Shown here one piece after another: positions 1 through 8,415 of a stretch of 21,940 bases of DNA (the stretch's first letter is position 1; each line of letters opens with the position of its first letter). The DNA is from a virus. Below the pieces are notes generated by a model. It was given only the letters and a program-made list of their open reading frames with translations, searched no databases and had not been told where the DNA came from. A program made the translations under genes and the position numbers. The stretch is taken from positions 1 through 21,940 of IMG/VR virus record IMGVR_UViG_3300028025_004157, one strand, 5' to 3'.

Positions 1-65
1 CCAGTTTTCATAGCTACGAAAAGGGCAATAGCAACGATAGCAACAATGATGATGATTGTTAACAT
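1..65 (-). CDS. Small membrane protein, partial (C-terminus off the left edge)
   Basis: An open frame begins with ATG at 65 and runs off the window after 21 full codons. Residues 2-18 are almost all Ile, Val, Ala, Leu and Phe (LTIIIIVAIVAIALFV), a clear transmembrane helix at the extreme N-terminus, followed by AMKTG. The leader is A/T-rich with no Shine-Dalgarno. It lies downstream of the fibre array on the same strand. Small membrane proteins at the end of phage structural clusters can be holins or spanin parts, but nothing here is specific enough to say so. The function is unknown, and the call rests on frame, start context and hydrophobicity only. Confidence 0.5.
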   Translation of the reverse strand, partial: MLTIIIIVAIVAIALFVAMKT

Positions 66-86
66 AATTAAATTTTATTTGTTTGA

Positions 87-95
87 TATAAATAT
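87..95 (-). promoter_or_regulatory. Spacer 9-mer ATATTTATA, possible late-promoter-like element
   Basis: The coding strand reads ATATTTATA (plus strand TATAAATAT), 21 nt upstream of the start at 65. It is one of six identical 9-mers found at gene junctions of this window. The plus-strand version contains TATAAATA, the T4-type late promoter octamer, but pointing away from the genes. Its role is inferred from recurrence only. Confidence 0.35.
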
Positions 96-121
96 ATACA
101 AGAGATAGGAAACAACCAAAC

Positions 122-286
122 TTATGGATAAAAAAGTTCCACTACTGAATCTTCTGTTACTACTTTATAGGTAGTAGGCACATATATACGTGATTGACTA
201 GCTAAATTAAGTAACAAATACGTTAATGTAGCTAACAATGCTAATTTTAATGTGGTTTTTACTGCGTTTAAATTAATTGCTATCAT
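122..286 (-). CDS. 54-residue single-pass membrane protein, unknown function
   Basis: A complete short frame starts with ATG at 286 and stops with TAA at 122-124, 16 nt after the end of the lectin gene. The translation begins MIAINLNAVKTTLKLALLAT. Residues 13-29 form one hydrophobic segment (LKLALLATLTYLLLNLA). A polar tail of about 25 residues follows, ending VVELFYP. The layout fits a signal anchor with a short periplasmic or extracellular tail. It occupies the gap between the lectin gene and the left-edge membrane protein, in the same direction and with the same A/T-rich start context (AATAATATG). A lysis or superinfection-exclusion role is conceivable from position alone. No family is recognised. 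Confidence 0.55.
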   Translation of the reverse strand: MIAINLNAVKTTLKLALLATLTYLLLNLASQSRIYVPTTYKVVTEDSVVELFYP

Positions 287-302
287 ATTATTATTTTGTT
301 TT

Positions 303-1151
303 TTATCCAGCCATGTTTGTTAATAAATGTACGTTTGCTATCTCACCAGTAGATAATGCTCTGTTAAACATAACCACTTTATTAACTTGTGCAGGAGCAA
401 AGAAAGATCCTTGTGATCTACACATTAAATTTATATTTTGTGTGGTAGAACCTATACTCCAATTGTTTATTGTAATTTGCCATAGAGGAGTACTATCACC
501 GTTTAAGTACCATGTAAATGTAGTTCCATTTTTTACAACAGTTATTAATGACCAAGGAGTAGTTGCCAATAAATTACCATATGATTGTGCGGGTGAATTA
601 CCACCATTACCTGTTCCTGAATTACTATTCCAATATTGATATGATGTTGATGTAGTATCTATTCTAGGAGCAAAATATGATGTGGTTGATACATACACAC
701 CCATTAAAAAATTCTTAACACCAGATTCTGACCACCATAATCCAAACCAATCAGTTCCAGTACTTAAAAATTTAACTCGCATACACCAAGTAAAATCTGA
801 AGAATATATTGTAGAATTACCAGGCATAACAAAGTTAGTTGAGGAATTAGATGTAAAATAACCACCTTTTTGAGTAAATACTGGATTGGTTAATGTAACA
901 TTATATCCACTTATTGTATCTGTCCATGTTGTTCCACTCCCAGGATATGATGCGGGGTCTGCTGCATTAAGATATACTATTCTATTTGCAGGCCACGATG
1001 GGGGTGAATATGAATATAATTCACTTACCGAATGTGGTTCTGCATTTTGTCTAGCCTGTAAACTCATATTATTAAGAGAATATGGAGAACTAACTTGCAA
1101 CTCAGCACCTATTTGGTTAAATGAAAGAGGTCCACTACTTGGTAAGGCCAT
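303..1151 (-). CDS. Phage adhesin with LamG/concanavalin A-like lectin domain
   Basis: The 282-residue product has two parts. Residues 8-48 (GPLSFNQIGAEL then SPYSLNNMS and SVSELYSY) match the short leader common in phage virion proteins of the 'GPISLSxI...SLSELY' type. Residues 58-282 look like a concanavalin A/LamG (Laminin_G_3-type) beta-sandwich. The signs are YLNAADPASYPGSGTTWTD near the start, GNSTIYSSDFTWCMRVKF, WSLITVVKNGTTFTWYLNGD and the closing NKVVMFNRALSTGEI, where LamG domains typically end. Such domains bind glycans, so a receptor-binding or decoration role on the virion is likely. The start overlaps the last 17 nt of the upstream S74 fibre gene, which suggests translational coupling. 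It has no repeats and no chaperone domain. The fold call is firm; ligand and virion position are unknown. Confidence 0.8.
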   Translation of the reverse strand: MALPSSGPLSFNQIGAELQVSSPYSLNNMSLQARQNAEPHSVSELYSYSPPSWPANRIVYLNAADPASYPGSGTTWTDTISGYNVTLTNPVFTQKGGYFTSNSSTNFVMPGNSTIYSSDFTWCMRVKFLSTGTDWFGLWWSESGVKNFLMGVYVSTTSYFAPRIDTTSTSYQYWNSNSGTGNGGNSPAQSYGNLLATTPWSLITVVKNGTTFTWYLNGDSTPLWQITINNWSIGSTTQNINLMCRSQGSFFAPAQVNKVVMFNRALSTGEIANVHLLTNMAG

Positions 1152-3450
1152 TGATTATGGTTTTAAGTTCTTCGATTTGTGTTTGTTGTTCTTTAATTGC
1201 TTCGATAAGAAGTGGAACAATCTTTTCATATTTAACTGTTAAATAATCTTCACCGGATTTTGATTTTCCTAATTCGTAGTCAAATGGAGCTAATGTTACA
1301 ACTTCAGGTAATATAGCTTGAATTTCTTGAGCTATAACTCCTACATCATGTTTTTGTGATGGTTCAAATCCTAATTCTTTAGTTTTATCTTTCCAATCAA
1401 AATAAACACCATTTATTTGTTTAATTTTATCTAAAGCATTTGGAATATTAATAATATTTTCTTTTAAACGTTTGTCAGAAGCATAAGCTATTATATCAGC
1501 TGTACTTCTTAAATTATTATCACCATCTCCAATAGATGCTATTGAAGATCCAATATTAGTTGAGTTATTCCAAAATCTAATTCCACCATATGTTGTTGCT
1601 GCTCCTATTACAATTCCTGTATGCCAAGATAAATCTAGTCTATTGTAACTATACCCTCCATAAGTCAGTTTATTAGAACGTACCATATAATATGGTTGGC
1701 TATCTGCTCTTAACCCCCATGTTAAACCAATTATACTTGAGTTAGCTATATCTGACGGATCAGCTGATGTTCCTAAATTTATAACACCGGCTGCTGCACC
1801 AGATGTTGTGTTGCTGTTGACTGTTAAAGTACCACTAATTGCTCCTCCAGTAATAGGTAGAGCATATGAAGAATAATTACTAGAATGCAAAACATCTACG
1901 TAACTACTGTAAGCTGTACCTGATCCGAATGATTGTTGCCATATTCTCATTCCTATTCCACTCTTTAAGAATGTTACAAGATTATCAGCACCACCACTAC
2001 CATCAGAATATGAACGAAGATGTAAGTAGTCAGCCCAAGGGGAAGAATTATTATTAGCCCATGAAGTAAAACCAAATCTTAATTCTGATGCATTATCTGA
2101 ACTAGGAGATATTGTTCTATTATCTTTTGTAGATATCCTTGCTGCTGCTCCACTTATACTTCCTCCCGACGTTATATACCCAGCACCATTCGTTAACTGG
2201 TTATTATTTGTAACTCCGTTTGTAATTGTTACTGCACCCGTTCCACCACTTATTGAAATGTTAGTTCCTGCAACAATAGATGTAACACCAGCATTTGTTA
2301 ATGTTACTGAAGATCCTAATGATACTGACCCACCACCACTTAAACCAGTACCTGCAGTTACAGTTACTGATGAGTTAGTTAAAGCGGCATTTGGAATAGA
2401 AGTTAAATTAGCTCCACTACCCGAAAATGTAGTTGCACCTACAGTTCCATTAACAATAGTTAAATAAGGTATTCTTAAAGAAGTACCATCATCTAAAATT
2501 GCAGATGAAGTAATGTGGTCACCACCTTGACCTTTCATTAAGGCGTTGTTTGTAGTACCTTGTTCACTACCTAAAGAACTTGCTCTAGGACCAGAAATCA
2601 TCATACCACCACTGTAAGAAGAGCCTGATGGATTTGCATAAACCCAGTGGTTAGTTTGTGAATCCCAGAATAAAGATCCTGTTACACCTACGTTAGATCC
2701 GCTATCATAAACTCTAATACCAGCATATCGTAATGCAGGTAAATCTGTATTTAAATCAATGTATTCTAAACCTACAAAAACAGATGAGGTAACATACTCA
2801 ATTGATGAAGTACCGAATACGGTAAGATTACCTTTAATAAATGCAGAACCACTAACGTAAGCATCTTTACCTATTCTTAATCCACCATCGGTGTATAAAG
2901 AAGCAGTTGATGTAAAGGTTGTTGCTTGAGTTGTGTTTGAAACATATTGTACACCTACAAAAGTATTGCTACCTGTAGTTATGTATTTACCTTCAATTGT
3001 AGATACCCTTCCATCAATGCTTGATGTAAAAGTATTTATTGATGCTGTTTCAAGCAATATATCAGATATAGCAGTATTAGTAGATGCTGTATGATTTAAT
3101 ATTGAAGCGCTAAATGCATTAAACGATGCAGTTTCAAGCAATATATCTGATATAGCGGTAGTAGTAGATGCAGTATAGTTTAATATGCTAGAGCTAAACG
3201 CATTAAATGATGCTGTTTCAAGCAATATATCAGATATAGCTGCATTGTTAGATGCAGTATAGCTTAATAAAGATGCTGTAGCTGCATTTAATGAAGATGT
3301 TGCTCTATTTAAAGATGCTGTTGCTGCATTTAAAGCAGTAATATCTGTAGCTACAGAGCCTGACCAAACATTAGATGTTTGGATTGTGGTTGTTATATCT
3401 TGACTGTTTAATATAAATGAGCCTGTTATGTTGGCGCCTATTATTTTCAT
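1135..3450 (-). CDS. Tail fibre with long coiled coil and Peptidase_S74 chaperone
   Basis: The product has 771 residues. It begins MKIIGANITGSF, a version of the 'PxxTGS' anchor used by five other fibres here. Residues 40-156 form a coiled coil: stepping every seventh residue from Leu40 meets Leu, Leu, Leu, Asn, Ile, Phe, Ile, Thr, Ile, Phe, Ile, Thr, Ile, Ile, Ile, Ile. Beta-rich Gly/Ser/Thr stretches follow (TGLSGGGSVSLGSSVTLTN), then an S74 domain from Ser658. The motif SDKRLK supplies the self-cleavage Ser658 and Lys663, and GVIAQEIQAILPE plus LLIEAIKEQ are family hallmarks. By analogy with endosialidase fibres, the last 114 residues help the trimer fold and are then released. It lacks the AQTLVVQ module found in most neighbours. 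It starts by a 1-nt TAATG overlap with the upstream fibre. Receptor unknown. Confidence 0.88.
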   Translation of the reverse strand: MKIIGANITGSFILNSQDITTTIQTSNVWSGSVATDITALNAATASLNRATSSLNAATASLLSYTASNNAAISDILLETASFNAFSSSILNYTASTTTAISDILLETASFNAFSASILNHTASTNTAISDILLETASINTFTSSIDGRVSTIEGKYITTGSNTFVGVQYVSNTTQATTFTSTASLYTDGGLRIGKDAYVSGSAFIKGNLTVFGTSSIEYVTSSVFVGLEYIDLNTDLPALRYAGIRVYDSGSNVGVTGSLFWDSQTNHWVYANPSGSSYSGGMMISGPRASSLGSEQGTTNNALMKGQGGDHITSSAILDDGTSLRIPYLTIVNGTVGATTFSGSGANLTSIPNAALTNSSVTVTAGTGLSGGGSVSLGSSVTLTNAGVTSIVAGTNISISGGTGAVTITNGVTNNNQLTNGAGYITSGGSISGAAARISTKDNRTISPSSDNASELRFGFTSWANNNSSPWADYLHLRSYSDGSGGADNLVTFLKSGIGMRIWQQSFGSGTAYSSYVDVLHSSNYSSYALPITGGAISGTLTVNSNTTSGAAAGVINLGTSADPSDIANSSIIGLTWGLRADSQPYYMVRSNKLTYGGYSYNRLDLSWHTGIVIGAATTYGGIRFWNNSTNIGSSIASIGDGDNNLRSTADIIAYASDKRLKENIINIPNALDKIKQINGVYFDWKDKTKELGFEPSQKHDVGVIAQEIQAILPEVVTLAPFDYELGKSKSGEDYLTVKYEKIVPLLIEAIKEQQTQIEELKTIINGLTK
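3041..3292 (-). repeat. Three tandem 84-bp repeats encoding coiled coil
   Basis: Near-identical 84-bp units begin at 3041, 3125 and 3209, each opening with gatgc-gtttcaagc on the plus strand. Each encodes 28 residues containing AISDILLETAS. Since 28 residues is exactly four heptads, the coiled-coil register is kept across units, so copy number could change fibre length without breaking the frame or the heptads. Confidence 0.85.
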
Positions 3451-5405
3451 TATTGTATATTGTTACGTTGTAATATTTCTTTTAGTGTGTCGTTTTCTGC
3501 TTTAAGTTCTTTAATACCTTCAATTAACAATGGTACTAATTTTTCATATTGCACTGTTAAATAGTTTTCTCCACTTTTTGAATAATGTGACTGAGTAGAT
3601 GGATTAAATTCATTATCAAAAGGTGCAGGGAACACGGCTTCAGGTACTACTTCTTTAACTGATTGGGCTGCTACTCCTATTTCTTTTATAGTAGTATCAA
3701 ATCCTCCTAATTCGTTTGCTAATGAGTTCCAATTATATGTAAAACCACTTAATTGTTTTATTTTATTAATTGCATTTTCAATAACAGCAATATTAGTTTT
3801 TAATCTAATATCTGAAGTATTTTGTGTTAAAGCACCTACAAGAGAAGCAGCGCCTGATGATTGTATAGTAAATTTACCACTATAAAAAGCCATTTGTCCA
3901 TTATAATGTATGGCTGTTACAGTGTTTCCAGCACTTTGAGAGAATATAGAGAAATTTGTATCGCGTGCAGCGCCCCCTCCACCTAGCTTCATTACAGTAT
4001 CGCTTCCCGTATTCGTTACGTGAAGATTCTCATCTGGGCCTGTTGTTCCTATACCTACTCTACCTGCACCTGTTACCCTCATTCTTTCAGCTAAAGCATT
4101 TGCTTGTGCTCCATTAGGTTTTGTCCAAATACTTAAACTACCTCCATAAAATCCATCATCTGTTAACTTAATTCTTGCTTGAGGGTATGTAAATCCAGTA
4201 CCATATCCAACCATATCTATCTCAACACCATTATTTGATGTTAAACCAAATGCTCCTTCCGAAGCACCTGAATTTATGGTAAATCTTCTGTCTGGGCTAG
4301 TTGTTCCGATCCCAATGCTCCCTCCACTTGCAATAAACATTCTTGTATCTAGTGAACCGCCTGTTTGAAGATATAAGCCAGCATTAGCTCCAATCCCACC
4401 AGTATTATCAGCATTAGCACCTAATGTCATTGCCCATCCAGTTGCAGCAGCATTGTAAAACGTTAAAAATTTAGTATTTAATATTCTTATAGCAGTTGTA
4501 TTAACATCAGAAGAATTTCCTCCACTAAAAATTGCAGTTCCACTACTATTTACTCTTATTCTTTCTGAACCACTAGTTGAAAATCCAATAGTATTAGCAG
4601 TATCACTATACATTCCTGTATCGGTATCTCCTGACCAAGCATAAGTTGGGTTTGCCGCTGTTGAAATAACATTTCTAATATGAGCTCCATCTGCATTTCC
4701 TGATGTTAATACGTTTTGAGAAAATATAAAAGTATTGCCTCCATTAAAAAAAGTTGCACCACCACTAAACGTAGCACTTGTACCACTTAAAGATCCACTT
4801 ATGCTAACACTACCCGTAATATTATGAGCATCACCTATAACGTTTCCAAATTTTACTCCTGTACTTGTAACTTGAAATTCAGTTCCATTAGTTATAACAT
4901 CTAATGACCCAGTTATACTTACAGAACCTGTAAATTGATGGGTACTAGTACTTAATGATGATCCAAATCTAGTAGATCCAGTCACAAAATCAACACTCGA
5001 TGTTATCGTCTGCACCACTAACGTCTGCGCAGTTATTGAACCAGTAACAATTAAATTGGAATTAATCGTTTGAATACCAGCAAATGTATTGCTACCAGTA
5101 GTAGCATACGTTCCATTTAATACAAGTTGAGACGCTGTAAATGAATTTACAGATGCTGTAAACGCCGTAAACGACGCCGTTTGCGCGTTAAACGAGCTAG
5201 TCAATGTAAATTGAGTTGAATCTAATCCATCCAATAAATCGGCATTCAATGCATACGATGAAGATAATACAGGTGATGAACCTGATAATTGTCCTGATGT
5301 ATTGATGGTTGCTAATGTAGTAGAACCACTTACAAATGAAACGTTTCCACTTGTATCTACTTTTATTACGTTACCTAAGAAACCGGTGTCGCGGGTTTTG
5401 CTCAT
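3450..5405 (-). CDS. Tail fibre with Peptidase_S74 chaperone
   Basis: The product has 651 residues. The N-terminus (MSKTRDTGFLGNVIKVDTSG) is unlike the other fibres here and may mark a different attachment type. Ala/Ser/Thr repeats follow (NAQTASFTAFTASVNSFTAS), then the shared AQTLVVQ module at about residues 124-148. The middle has beta-structured units with the recurrent phage-fibre phrases ERIRVNSSG, GSIGIGTTSPDRRF and GRVGIGTTGPDENLHV. The S74 domain starts at Ser531 (SDIRLK, catalytic Ser531 and Lys536) with IGVAAQSVKEVVPEAV, SKSGENYLTVQYEK and a closing amphipathic helix (LIEGIKELKAENDTLKEIL). Its stop shares one base with the next start. It shares about 375 bp with the fibre gene at 13540-15153. 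Assigned as a self-processing trimeric virion fibre; receptor unknown. Confidence 0.88.
   Translation of the reverse strand: MSKTRDTGFLGNVIKVDTSGNVSFVSGSTTLATINTSGQLSGSSPVLSSSYALNADLLDGLDSTQFTLTSSFNAQTASFTAFTASVNSFTASQLVLNGTYATTGSNTFAGIQTINSNLIVTGSITAQTLVVQTITSSVDFVTGSTRFGSSLSTSTHQFTGSVSITGSLDVITNGTEFQVTSTGVKFGNVIGDAHNITGSVSISGSLSGTSATFSGGATFFNGGNTFIFSQNVLTSGNADGAHIRNVISTAANPTYAWSGDTDTGMYSDTANTIGFSTSGSERIRVNSSGTAIFSGGNSSDVNTTAIRILNTKFLTFYNAAATGWAMTLGANADNTGGIGANAGLYLQTGGSLDTRMFIASGGSIGIGTTSPDRRFTINSGASEGAFGLTSNNGVEIDMVGYGTGFTYPQARIKLTDDGFYGGSLSIWTKPNGAQANALAERMRVTGAGRVGIGTTGPDENLHVTNTGSDTVMKLGGGGAARDTNFSIFSQSAGNTVTAIHYNGQMAFYSGKFTIQSSGAASLVGALTQNTSDIRLKTNIAVIENAINKIKQLSGFTYNWNSLANELGGFDTTIKEIGVAAQSVKEVVPEAVFPAPFDNEFNPSTQSHYSKSGENYLTVQYEKLVPLLIEGIKELKAENDTLKEILQRNNIQ
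4961..5034 (-). repeat. Shared fibre module (AQTLVVQTITSSVDFVTGST), G+C-rich version
   Basis: One of eight copies of a conserved stretch of about 75 bp. This copy uses G/C-ending codons throughout (GCG CAG ACG, GTG CAG ACG), unlike the surrounding A/T-ending codons. Confidence 0.85.
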
Positions 5406-5426
5406 TATTTATTCTTTAATTCGTTT

Positions 5427-8375
5427 TTATTTTACTAACCATTCTTCAACGGTATCTGAAATATCTCTCATTTTAATCCAAGTTGGCATTGTTTCTTGGC
5501 CTTTTCTTATTCTTAATTTACCCATTAATCCTACAACACTCCATTCTGGTCTTTGTTCTCTTGGTATATATTCTGTATCTGGGTTGTAATTTGGATTTAA
5601 TATTCTATAACCATTTTCATCTCTAACATAAGTTCCAAAATCATCTCTTAAATATTTTTCACTCCACATATTCCAAGCTGAATCACCTATAACCGAAGGA
5701 TTGCCGGAAATTATACCAATTATTTTTTCGCCTTTTTCTGCAATTTTTATTTTATTACCAACTAAAGAAACAGAATAGCCTCTTCTATCTTCATTATTAA
5801 TATTACCATCAAACCATTCAAAATATTCCGCATAGTCAGCACCGCCACCATTCCAAGAACCATCTGCATAAGCTTGCCCATCACCTCTAAAACTAAATTC
5901 TTTATCGCTGGTTGTAGAAGAATACCATCCGGCAAAAACATAAGCTGAAGTATTAGCCCTATCTACCGCAATACCAAAAGCACCAAACCCATCTTGAGAA
6001 AAATCGGAAGTTTTTTGACTTAATGCTAAACAATGCACATTTAATGCTTGTGAAATTTCAGGAACTGAATTGTTTACATCTCTTAATGTAGCACCGCCAA
6101 TTCTAAATTTAGGCGCGCCATCAAGTGTTAATCTAAATCTTTCTGCTCCATTTACTGCAAATGCTAAAGGTGTAAAACCCGTACCACCCGATGCAAATTC
6201 AGTTGTAATCCAACCAACATTATTATCATGTGTTAATGCAATAAAGTTATTATTTCCAGGTGCATAAACATTAAAACCAGCATAGTTGTTTGTAGAATTA
6301 GATTTAACTGCTAACCTTGCATAGTCATTAGATGTCATCCCAATATTTACCGCACCACCACTTGTAATACGCATTTTTTCTGATCCACTTGTAAAAAATT
6401 GTATTCTACCGCCACTTCCCATAGAACGAATATGTAAAGGCTCACTTGATGCTTCCCAACTATTAAGTACACATTCATCAGTTGTTGTATATAATTGTAT
6501 TGCTCTTGTATTATCTGTACGATAAACACTTAATACACTTCCGCTTTGAACTATTGCATTTCCACCCACAGTTACATTACTTGCAAATGTAGTTGCCCCA
6601 TTAAAGGTTTGAGAGCCGCTTAATAATGCAAGTGTACCTGAAGTATCAGGTAGTGTATAGTCTCTACGAGTATTATCAGTTAATCCATCAAATCTAAATG
6701 TAAAGTTTTTATAAGTAGATGCTCCAGTATAACCATAAAATTCAAACACAGAAAATGAGGAAGCAATACTAGAATAACCATTACCTTTTGGTAAATATGT
6801 AGCATCTTGTCTTATGCTTATAACACCACCTAATCCTGCTGAACCATCACTTATTAAATATTTAGATGTTAAATCAAAATTACCTAAGTTAACGTTAGCT
6901 GTAGTTGAAAATCCTGAACCTGTGATAGGGCTTGAAGATATAATAGAACCACTTACACTAACACTTCCAGTAAATTGATGAGTATTAGCACTTATAGATC
7001 CGAATCTAGTCGATCCAGTTACGAAATCAACACTTGAAGTTATTGTTTGCACTACTAACGTTTGTGCTGTTAAAGTACCTGCTACTGTTAAAGAATCAGC
7101 ATAAGATGCTGTTACTGCACTTGTAGCGAACGATGAAGAAACAGCATTTAAAACATACGATGCACTTTGAGCATTAGCAACAAATGATGCTGTTTGAGCA
7201 TTAGCAACAAACGATGCTGTTGAAGCAAACGATGCTGATGTAGCTGTTCCTGAGAATGAACCTGTAAATCCTGCTGTTGATGTTAAGCTTCCGCTAAACA
7301 CTGCAGGACCAATATTTGTAAAGGTTCCACTACCTGATACTATTAATGAACCAGTAACAGTCATAGTTGAACCACTAATAGTAAAATTAGGTGAACCAGT
7401 TATTGAGTTTGTAGTTCCAAAGTATGCTACTTGTGTAGCTATACCTTGACCTCCAATACCGCTAAAAGCGCCTACTTGGTATGAATAAACTAATATATCT
7501 AATATATCTCCGTCTACGGAGCCTGTTGCAAGTGTAAAGTAAGTACCATTATTAGCCGTATAATCGCTAGTTGATAGCCTAGAGCCATTATAGAATATAT
7601 CTAATAATCCTGGTGTATATGATGCAGAGAATACAGTTTGACCTGCACTACCTGTTAATGTTGTTAATTGTCTTAATGCGTTGTTTGTAACGCCTGATGC
7701 TGGGAAATATTTTACAAATTCAACTAAATCGCCTGAATTTGATCCTGTAGCAAGTGTAATAACTGTACCTGAAGTGTCTGTAAATTCAACACCAGGTGCT
7801 AATTTAGATCCGTTGATGTAAACATCAACTAAACCTGTAGTGTAACCATTATCTATTGTGAATGAGGTTTGGTTTGCCGATGAGGTAAACGCTTGTGTTT
7901 GTTTGATTGCTGCTGATGCTGTTTGAGCAGTTATGCTACCTGAAGCATCAGTTACTAAATATCTTACTCCAGTTCCTTGAAGATTACTTACAGCTACAGA
8001 GCCTGTAACTACTAAGCTACCTGAAATAATTGCAGATCCCGTATATGGGAAAGGTGATATATATCCTGTTAAATAAGAGGCGGTTGTAGCGAATGATGCT
8101 GATGTAGCATTATTAGCATAAGATGATGTAACAGGAACGTTCAATGAGAACGAAGCTGTTGAAGCAAAAGATGCACTTGTTGCGCTATCTGCAAATGATG
8201 CTGTTTGTGGAACGTTTGTTGCATGAGATGCAGTAAGCGCATATGATGCACTTGTTGCAGTACCACTAATATTACCAGTAACTGTTAAGCTACCTGTGAT
8301 CGTTACATTTCCAACTTGATTGAGTGAACCAGACGCGGCTAATGAGCCACTTATGATAGGACTATCTATTATCAT
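5427..8375 (-). CDS. Large tail fibre with Peptidase_G2 (GA-1/phi29 appendage-type) chaperone
   Basis: This is the longest gene here, 982 residues. It has an MIIDSPIISGSLAASGS anchor and then Ala/Ser-rich repeats (residues 38-102). Two similar domains sit in tandem at about 158-225 and 237-301 (GLVDVYINGSKLAPGVEF and GLLDIFYNGSRLSTSDYT, each ending in a D-x-(V/L)-(E/D) strand). More repeats and the AQTLVVQ module (about 434-460) follow, then a beta-rich shaft. From about residue 846 the sequence ADYAEYFEWFDG, EDRRGYSVSL, IIGIISGNPSVIGD, YLRDDFG, YIPREQRPEWSVVGLMGKL matches Peptidase_G2, the self-cleaving chaperone of Bacillus-phage neck appendages. It is thus the only fibre here with this maturation type. 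Its ATG directly abuts a 9-bp leader hairpin. A 64-residue gene and the homing endonuclease lie upstream. Confidence 0.88.
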   Translation of the reverse strand: MIIDSPIISGSLAASGSLNQVGNVTITGSLTVTGNISGTATSASYALTASHATNVPQTASFADSATSASFASTASFSLNVPVTSSYANNATSASFATTASYLTGYISPFPYTGSAIISGSLVVTGSVAVSNLQGTGVRYLVTDASGSITAQTASAAIKQTQAFTSSANQTSFTIDNGYTTGLVDVYINGSKLAPGVEFTDTSGTVITLATGSNSGDLVEFVKYFPASGVTNNALRQLTTLTGSAGQTVFSASYTPGLLDIFYNGSRLSTSDYTANNGTYFTLATGSVDGDILDILVYSYQVGAFSGIGGQGIATQVAYFGTTNSITGSPNFTISGSTMTVTGSLIVSGSGTFTNIGPAVFSGSLTSTAGFTGSFSGTATSASFASTASFVANAQTASFVANAQSASYVLNAVSSSFATSAVTASYADSLTVAGTLTAQTLVVQTITSSVDFVTGSTRFGSISANTHQFTGSVSVSGSIISSSPITGSGFSTTANVNLGNFDLTSKYLISDGSAGLGGVISIRQDATYLPKGNGYSSIASSFSVFEFYGYTGASTYKNFTFRFDGLTDNTRRDYTLPDTSGTLALLSGSQTFNGATTFASNVTVGGNAIVQSGSVLSVYRTDNTRAIQLYTTTDECVLNSWEASSEPLHIRSMGSGGRIQFFTSGSEKMRITSGGAVNIGMTSNDYARLAVKSNSTNNYAGFNVYAPGNNNFIALTHDNNVGWITTEFASGGTGFTPLAFAVNGAERFRLTLDGAPKFRIGGATLRDVNNSVPEISQALNVHCLALSQKTSDFSQDGFGAFGIAVDRANTSAYVFAGWYSSTTSDKEFSFRGDGQAYADGSWNGGGADYAEYFEWFDGNINNEDRRGYSVSLVGNKIKIAEKGEKIIGIISGNPSVIGDSAWNMWSEKYLRDDFGTYVRDENGYRILNPNYNPDTEYIPREQRPEWSVVGLMGKLRIRKGQETMPTWIKMRDISDTVEEWLVK
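6996..7074 (-). repeat. Shared fibre module (AQTLVVQTITSSVDFVTGST), A+T-rich version
   Basis: A copy of the module shared by eight fibre genes. Here it sits unusually deep in the protein (about residue 434) because about 350 extra residues precede it. Confidence 0.85.
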
Positions 8376-8405
8376 TATTTATACAAGATTTATCAAGTAT
8401 AAATA
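8376..8405 (-). promoter_or_regulatory. 9-bp leader hairpin abutting the G2-fibre start codon
   Basis: TATTTATAC at 8376-8384 is matched perfectly by GTATAAATA at 8397-8405 (plus strand), with a 12-nt loop. In the mRNA the stem ends immediately before the AUG at 8375. The stem is A/U-rich, with a single G-C pair. It overlaps the spacer 9-mer at 8398-8406. It also creates a coding-oriented TATAAATA right at the start codon, so the symmetry could reflect a DNA site rather than an RNA fold. Confidence 0.45.
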
Positions 8406-8406
8406 T
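8398..8406 (-). promoter_or_regulatory. Spacer 9-mer ATATTTATA
   Basis: Copy of the recurrent junction 9-mer, 22 nt upstream of the G2-fibre start and 9 nt after the stop of the 64-residue gene. It forms one arm of the leader hairpin here. Confidence 0.35.
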
Positions 8407-8415
8407 TGAAAAATA

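Noticed and set aside
277-639. Plus-strand open frames across the window (for example 277-639, 886-1242, 8929-9276, 10995-11324, 19054-19341, 21461-21757)
   Set aside because: Each lies antisense to a clear fibre or endonuclease gene. Their translations are low-complexity mirrors of the Ser/Thr/Gly-rich proteins, and none has a recognisable domain.
3041-3292. CRISPR-like array from evenly spaced repeats (also 21465-21640)
   Set aside because: Repeats are in frame within coding sequence with no unique spacers between them. They encode coiled coil or nonapeptides.
6347-6529. Out-of-frame minus-strand frames inside fibres (6347-6529, 11677-11880)
   Set aside because: Fully contained in another frame of a well-supported fibre gene and without domain features.
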